Origin: Rhodoferax sp. UBA6134
GTDB taxonomy: Bacteria; Pseudomonadota; Gammaproteobacteria; Burkholderiales; Burkholderiaceae_C
Length of the DNA: 17,440 nt
Direction: 5' to 3'
Assembly: GCA_002422455.1 (NCBI GenBank)
Contig: DIVK01000086.1
Span: forward strand, 8,059-25,498
Of the stretch, positions 14,870 to 17,440 are shown in pieces. Each line of letters starts with the position of its first letter. Within the stretch, counting starts at the first letter, position 1. Below the pieces are notes generated by a model. The model searched no databases and had not been told where the DNA came from. It worked only from the letters and a program-made list of their open reading frames with translations. Both the position numbers and the translations under genes were made by a program.

Positions 14870-15277
14870 ATGAAGAAAAACCATCATCCCGCCACAGCTC
14901 CCTGCCCTTGCGGCGGCGGGCAAAGCTACGCGGCCTGCTGCGGCCCATGGCACGCGGGCCTGGGAACGGGCGCGCACGCGCCCACGCCCGAGGCGCTGAT
15001 GCGTTCGCGCTACAGCGCCTACGTGCTGGGCCTGCTCGACTACCTGCTGGCCAGTTGGCACGCATCCACGGCGCCGGGCGAGCTGGCACTGCCGCCCGTC
15101 AAATGGCTCGGGCTGGAGGTGCGCCACGCGGCGCAGTCGGGCGACGCCGGGGTGGTGGAGTTTGTGGCGCGCTGCCGCGAGGGCGGGCGCGCGCAGCGCC
15201 TGCAGGAGATCAGCCGCTTTGTGCGCGAAGACGGGCGCTGGTACTACCTGGATGGGCAGGTGAACGAGACGGCTTGA
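14870..15277 (+). CDS. ychJ: YchJ-family SEC-C motif protein (UPF0225)
   Basis: A 135-residue cytoplasmic protein. The N-terminal SEC-C-type zinc motif reads CPCGGGQSYAACCG, with ligands C12, C14, C23 and C24. The remainder (EALMRSRYSAYVLGLLDYLLASWHAS and EISRFVREDGRWYYLDG) is the NTF2-like domain typical of YchJ proteins. The function of the family is not established; the SEC-C motif resembles that at the end of SecA, so binding to protein or nucleic acid via zinc has been suggested. The length is close to E. coli YchJ (152). The start is ATG at 14870; the frame is open back to 14714 but that extension overlaps the divergent promoter region and has no family likeness. It converges on the PEBP gene with a 29-base gap. 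Confidence 0.85.
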   Translation: MKKNHHPATAPCPCGGGQSYAACCGPWHAGLGTGAHAPTPEALMRSRYSAYVLGLLDYLLASWHASTAPGELALPPVKWLGLEVRHAAQSGDAGVVEFVARCREGGRAQRLQEISRFVREDGRWYYLDGQVNETA

Positions 15278-15306
15278 GCGCGTGCGCCCACGTGCCCCAC
15301 CGCCGC

Positions 15307-15867
15307 TCACTTCGCCTTGGGCCGGCCGTATTTGGCGGTGAAGCTGGCCTGGCCCTGGCTGTTGCCTTGGATCATGTAGCCGATGAGCGCGGCCGTGGCA
15401 TCGGCCGGCACGTCGAGTTTTTCGGTTTTGAGCGCGTAGACGGTAAAAATGTAGCGGTGCGGCTTGTCTCCCTGCGGTGGGCAAACGCCGCCCCAGGCGT
15501 TGACGCCGTAGTCACTGCGCCCTTGCACCGCACCCGGCGGCAAGGTGGTGCTGTTGACGGCGCCCGCATTGCCTGGCAACCCGGTCACGTCGGCCGGAAT
15601 ATTGATCACGATCCAGTGCCACCAACCCGAGCCGGTGGGGGCATCCGGGTCGTATGCCGTCACGGCAAAACTCTGGGTGCCCTGGGGCGCGCCGCTCCAC
15701 TTGAGGGCGGGCGACTTGTTCTCACCGCTGCAGCCGAAACCATTGAACTCGAAGCTCTTGGCAATCTTGCCGCCGGCCTTGATGTCTGGGCTGGACAGCT
15801 TGAAGCCCGCGGCGTGAACCAGCACGGACGCGCCCAGCAGGGCGGAAGCGATCAGGGTACGTTTCAT
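15307..15867 (-). CDS. Exported YbhB/YbcL-type PEBP (Raf kinase inhibitor-like) protein
   Basis: A 186-residue protein with a clear Sec signal peptide (MKRTLIASALLGASVLVHA, cleaved before AGFKLSS), so periplasmic. The mature part is a phosphatidylethanolamine-binding-protein fold: NKSPALKWSGAPQGTQSF, AVTAYDPDAPTGSGWWHW (the DPDAP..... HW ligand-pocket motif), VNAWGGVCPPQGDKPHRY (the GxCPP...HRY motif) and FTVYALKTEKLD. E. coli YbhB (158) and YbcL are the nearest named relatives; the biochemical role in bacteria is not settled. The start is ATG at 15867 with AAAGGAG 7 bases away, a strong ribosome site. Two copies of AAACGGTT at 15890-15897 and 15905-15912, 15 bases apart, sit in its leader. 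No partner gene is adjacent in the same direction. Confidence 0.9.
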   Translation of the reverse strand: MKRTLIASALLGASVLVHAAGFKLSSPDIKAGGKIAKSFEFNGFGCSGENKSPALKWSGAPQGTQSFAVTAYDPDAPTGSGWWHWIVINIPADVTGLPGNAGAVNSTTLPPGAVQGRSDYGVNAWGGVCPPQGDKPHRYIFTVYALKTEKLDVPADATAALIGYMIQGNSQGQASFTAKYGRPKAK

Positions 15868-16067
15868 GGGTGTCTCCTTTGGAGGTTGAAAACGGTTGGA
15901 GTCTAAACGGTTTGTTTGCCCGCAATGTTGGTCAGCCCCTTGGATTCAGGGGCCGACGTGTTCGACTGATCGAGGCAAGCGCTTCGTTTTTTGATGGTGC
16001 CGCGTAAAGCAGCGTGGATACGCTGTGATGTCTCGCTTGCAAGGTTGATTTGGGCCGCTGACTCCCA
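15868..16067. other. Intergenic DNA upstream of the PEBP gene
   Basis: This is the first part of a stretch of about 740 bases without an intact gene. It holds the PEBP ribosome site and the direct repeat AAACGGTT (15890 and 15905). A perfect 6-base hairpin, GCCCCT/AGGGGC, lies at 15935-15953 with a 7-base loop and no T-run. I see no open frame with protein-like character, and nothing else I can name. Confidence 0.6.
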
Positions 16068-16220
16068 TCAGACCCTCTGCATCGCCCCCATTCTTCGCAG
16101 ATTGAGTGCCAGGCAGACGAGCTTGAACTCGGCCTTGGCCTTGTCCAACCTGTTTTTCAGGGCAGACGCTATCGAAATCTCGCGCTGTTGCCCCCCGCAT
16201 ACCGCTTTGGCCAGGAAGGA
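16068..16220 (-). pseudogene. C-terminal remnant of an insertion-sequence transposase
   Basis: Read on the minus strand from 16220 to the TGA at 16068-16070, this frame gives 50 residues ending in KNRLDKAKAEFKLVCLALN and then LRRMGAMQRV. Such a tail (K.R.EF.L.CLA.NLRR near the C-terminus) is typical of DDE transposases of the IS5/IS1182-like groups, preceded here by GGQQREISIASAL. No intact upstream part (catalytic DDE domain) is seen: within about 60 bases further upstream the frame loses protein-like character. I therefore call it a decayed fragment. No terminal inverted repeat could be fixed. The exact IS family is uncertain. It lies between the PEBP gene and the mazEF operon, at the junction to lower-GC DNA. 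Confidence 0.6.
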
Positions 16221-16478
16221 CCCATTGATTGTCCGCAGGACTCCGCAATCGTCCGATTGGCATCAGCCATCAGGCGTTTGCACCGCTTCGCATCTGTCGG
16301 GGCGGAAGGTTGCAGTCGGAAGATCACATCCGCTACCCACACCGCTATTCGGACCACACCTGAAACTGTACGCTCAAATGGGCCGTCGTGCTGCATGAGC
16401 GTTTTTTGCAATAGCCTGCAACTTTCCGCAGAACTTGGCGCGACCATTTAACCAGCCTTGATTTGCCGCAGATCCCTC
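16221..16478. other. Gene-free stretch between the transposase remnant and mazEF
   Basis: Both strands contain medium open frames here (minus 16169-16447, 92 residues; plus 16188-16451, 87 residues). Neither shows a ribosome site, a recognisable motif or typical protein composition. It may be decayed insertion-sequence or other mobile DNA. I cannot assign anything in it. Confidence 0.5.
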
Positions 16479-16507
16479 CAAAAATGACAAAGCCGCCCGG
16501 AGGCGGC
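16479..16507 (-). terminator. Rho-independent terminator of the mazEF operon
   Basis: On the minus strand the stem GCCGCC (16507-16502), loop TCCG and GGCGGC (16497-16492) is followed by TTTGTCATTTTTGG. This GC-rich hairpin with a T-rich tail lies about 103 bases after the mazF stop, in the direction of that operon. Confidence 0.7.
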
Positions 16508-16609
16508 CTGTCGCCCTAAGAGCATCTGGCCACAAACCAGACGGTCAAAGGGTGAGACGTCAGACTTATGGTACAGCAGATCAGCGGGACAGAGCTGGGC
16601 TATCGGTCA

Positions 16610-16951
16610 TCACGAGATTTGCAGCAACGCCTTCATCTTGGCCCTGACATGCCCGAGGACATCTTCGCTAACGACAGCCTTCTTTTTGGCACGCCGGACT
16701 TTCCAGTCGAGCGATTTCACTTGATCCGAAAGCACCGCGCAATCCACGCCGTCGACCTGAGTCACGACTTCAAATGGGTGTCCCTTGATCTTGGTCGACA
16801 TCGGGCAGCACACCATCAATCCGGTTTTGCCGTTGTAGCTTGCTGGACTGATGACCAACGCTGGCCGGTGGCCGGCCTGCTCATGCCCGGCCTGGGGGTC
16901 AAATTCGAGCCAAACCACTTCGCCAGTGTCGGGAACATAAGCACGCGGCAT
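16610..16951 (-). CDS. mazF: MazF/PemK-type endoribonuclease toxin
   Basis: A 113-residue toxin of type II toxin-antitoxin systems; MazF/PemK/ChpBK proteins cut single-stranded mRNA at short sequences and stop growth when the antitoxin is lost. Seen: YVPDTGEVVWLEFDPQAGHEQAGHRPALVISPASYN, matching the family's first beta strands, with R29 in HRPALVIS (the position of the catalytic arginine in E. coli MazF) and S52-T53 in CCPMSTKIKGHPFEV (the catalytic serine/threonine region). AVLSDQVKSLDW, also conserved, follows. Full length, with no frameshift. Its ATG overlaps the antitoxin stop by one base (TGATG), so translation is coupled. The cleavage sequence cannot be predicted. It is followed by an intrinsic terminator. 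Confidence 0.92.
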   Translation of the reverse strand: MPRAYVPDTGEVVWLEFDPQAGHEQAGHRPALVISPASYNGKTGLMVCCPMSTKIKGHPFEVVTQVDGVDCAVLSDQVKSLDWKVRRAKKKAVVSEDVLGHVRAKMKALLQIS

Positions 16952-17193
16952 CAGAGCGCCTCGTTACCGACTGGAGAGCCGAAGCTCACTTCGTCATGGA
17001 CATTGGAGGCGTTGATGCCACTGATGAGAGCATCAAGGTCGTATTCCACTTTTTCAGACGGCTGGATGACGATGCGGCCACGTGAAACGATCAGGTCAAC
17101 CTTCTGCTCGAGTTGATAACCCGCCTCCCTCAAAACGGTGGTCGGCAAGCGAAGAGCAGGGCTGTTACCCCATTTGCGAATGACGGCTTCCAT
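16951..17193 (-). CDS. mazE: MazE/PemI-type antitoxin (AbrB-like DNA-binding)
   Basis: An 80-residue antitoxin. The N-terminal SpoVT-AbrB swapped-hairpin domain runs from about 3 to 46 (VIRKWGNSPALRLPTTVL..AGYQLEQKVDLIV, then GRIVIQP), with the WGNSPALRLP signature. The acidic C-terminal tail (about 47-80: EYDLDALISGIN...EVSFG) is the part that wraps and inhibits the toxin. It normally represses its own operon, helped by the toxin. Start ATG at 17193 has a near-perfect Shine-Dalgarno (AAAGGAGG, 6 bases). A consensus promoter and palindromic operator lie directly upstream. Its stop overlaps the mazF start. Confidence 0.92.
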   Translation of the reverse strand: MEAVIRKWGNSPALRLPTTVLREAGYQLEQKVDLIVSRGRIVIQPSEKVEYDLDALISGINASNVHDEVSFGSPVGNEAL

Positions 17194-17213
17194 GGTGAAC
17201 CTCCTTTAATGTT

Positions 17214-17226
17214 TCTACATTGTAGA
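17214..17226. promoter_or_regulatory. Palindromic operator of mazEF
   Basis: TCTACATTGTAGA is a perfect 6+1+6 inverted repeat. It contains the -10 hexamer of the operon promoter, so bound MazE or MazE-MazF would block RNA polymerase directly. Assignment to MazE rests on its position and on known autoregulation in the family. Confidence 0.7.
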
Positions 17227-17247
17227 TACGCCAGCAACGATGTGCAA
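17219..17247 (-). promoter_or_regulatory. Sigma-70 promoter of mazEF
   Basis: On the minus strand TTGCAC (17247-17242), exactly 17 bases, and TACAAT (17224-17219) form a near-consensus promoter. Transcription should begin near 17212, about 19 bases before the mazE ATG, leaving room for the AAAGGAGG ribosome site. Confidence 0.75.
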
Positions 17248-17307
17248 GTCCATGTCCCTTTTTTCACGACGCCTGGCAGATGAAATAGTCATGGCATGCC
17301 CCTGGTC

Positions 17308-17439
17308 GATTTCAAATTTCAATTGACAGCCACGCCAGCGCCGCCGGAGCAATAAAAATCACGCAGGTGCTTGAGGAAGGCCTCCTCCGAGTCTTAAGAA
17401 ACTTCCCCAGCAGCTTTGAGAAATCGGATATTTGAAATC
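17308..17439. repeat. 10-base inverted repeat bounding a 132-base unassigned tail
   Basis: GATTTCAAAT at 17308-17317 is the exact inverted copy of ATTTGAAATC at 17430-17439. The DNA between them is lower in GC than the window average and carries a small hairpin (GAGGA/TCCTC in GAGGAAGGCCTCCTC). No gene, intact or broken, can be supported here. It could be the edge of a small mobile element or chance. Confidence 0.35.
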
Positions 17440-17440
17440 A

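Noticed and set aside
16169..16447. A 92-codon minus-strand frame beside the transposase remnant
   Set aside because: No ribosome site, no recognised motif, and it runs out of frame into the transposase fragment; probably non-coding decayed DNA.
16525..16541. Hairpin TCTGG/CCAGA between mazF and its terminator
   Set aside because: Only five pairs and no T-run; the GCCGCC/GGCGGC hairpin at 16492-16507 is the credible terminator.
17321..17440. Possible minus-strand coding tail (SEEAFLKHLRDFY in one frame)
   Set aside because: Interrupted by stops on both sides within about 30 codons, with no start or family match; not enough to call a pseudogene.

Overview
The window looks like chromosomal DNA of a GC-rich betaproteobacterium, most likely Burkholderiales and probably Comamonadaceae (Rhodoferax/Polaromonas-like). 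I base this on protein character, the lplT/alr/radA neighbourhood, a CTG-N10-CAG LexA box and a GTTCGGGCTGAG-type dispersed repeat. This is a judgement from reading, not a database match. Most of the window is ordinary, densely packed core genome. The right end, from about 15.9 kb onward, is lower in GC and accessory in character.

Layout. (1) 1-2007, minus strand: lplT (lysophospholipid transporter) followed by an EamA/DMT transporter cut by the left edge. (2) 2136-4533, plus strand: alr (alanine racemase) and, 10 bases later, a degenerate HD-GYP-type protein that has lost its metal-binding HD pair and GYP motif. (3) 4475-9546, minus strand: two consecutive P-type ATPase genes, an MgtA-like Mg2+ importer and a second cation ATPase of the P2 group, overlapping by 31 bases. 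The second one also overlaps the 3' end of the HD-GYP-like gene tail to tail by 59 bases. (4) 9547-9771: a shared upstream region with a REP-like repeat and a perfect LexA-type palindrome just before radA. (5) 9772-13560, plus strand: radA, then a SulP-family anion transporter carrying a STAS domain and a C-terminal cyclic-nucleotide-binding domain. (6) 13599-14710, minus strand: two small glycine-zipper envelope proteins. (7) 14870-15277, plus: a YchJ-family SEC-C protein; 15307-15867, minus: an exported PEBP (YbhB/YbcL) protein. (8) 15868-17440: intergenic DNA with the C-terminal remnant of an insertion-sequence transposase, a mazEF (PemIK-type) toxin-antitoxin operon with its own consensus promoter, palindromic operator and intrinsic terminator, and an unassigned tail bounded by a 10-base inverted repeat.

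Functional themes: cell envelope (LplT, Alr, glycine-zipper proteins), ion transport (two P-type ATPases, SulP-STAS-CNB), DNA repair (RadA, apparently under SOS control) and a toxin-antitoxin module. I found no CRISPR array, tRNA, rRNA or obvious new multi-gene defence system. The best leads are the LexA box fused to the radA start region, the SulP protein with an apparently intact nucleotide-binding pocket, the degenerate HD-GYP protein beside alr, and the AT-rich codon patch at the catalytic tyrosine of alr.
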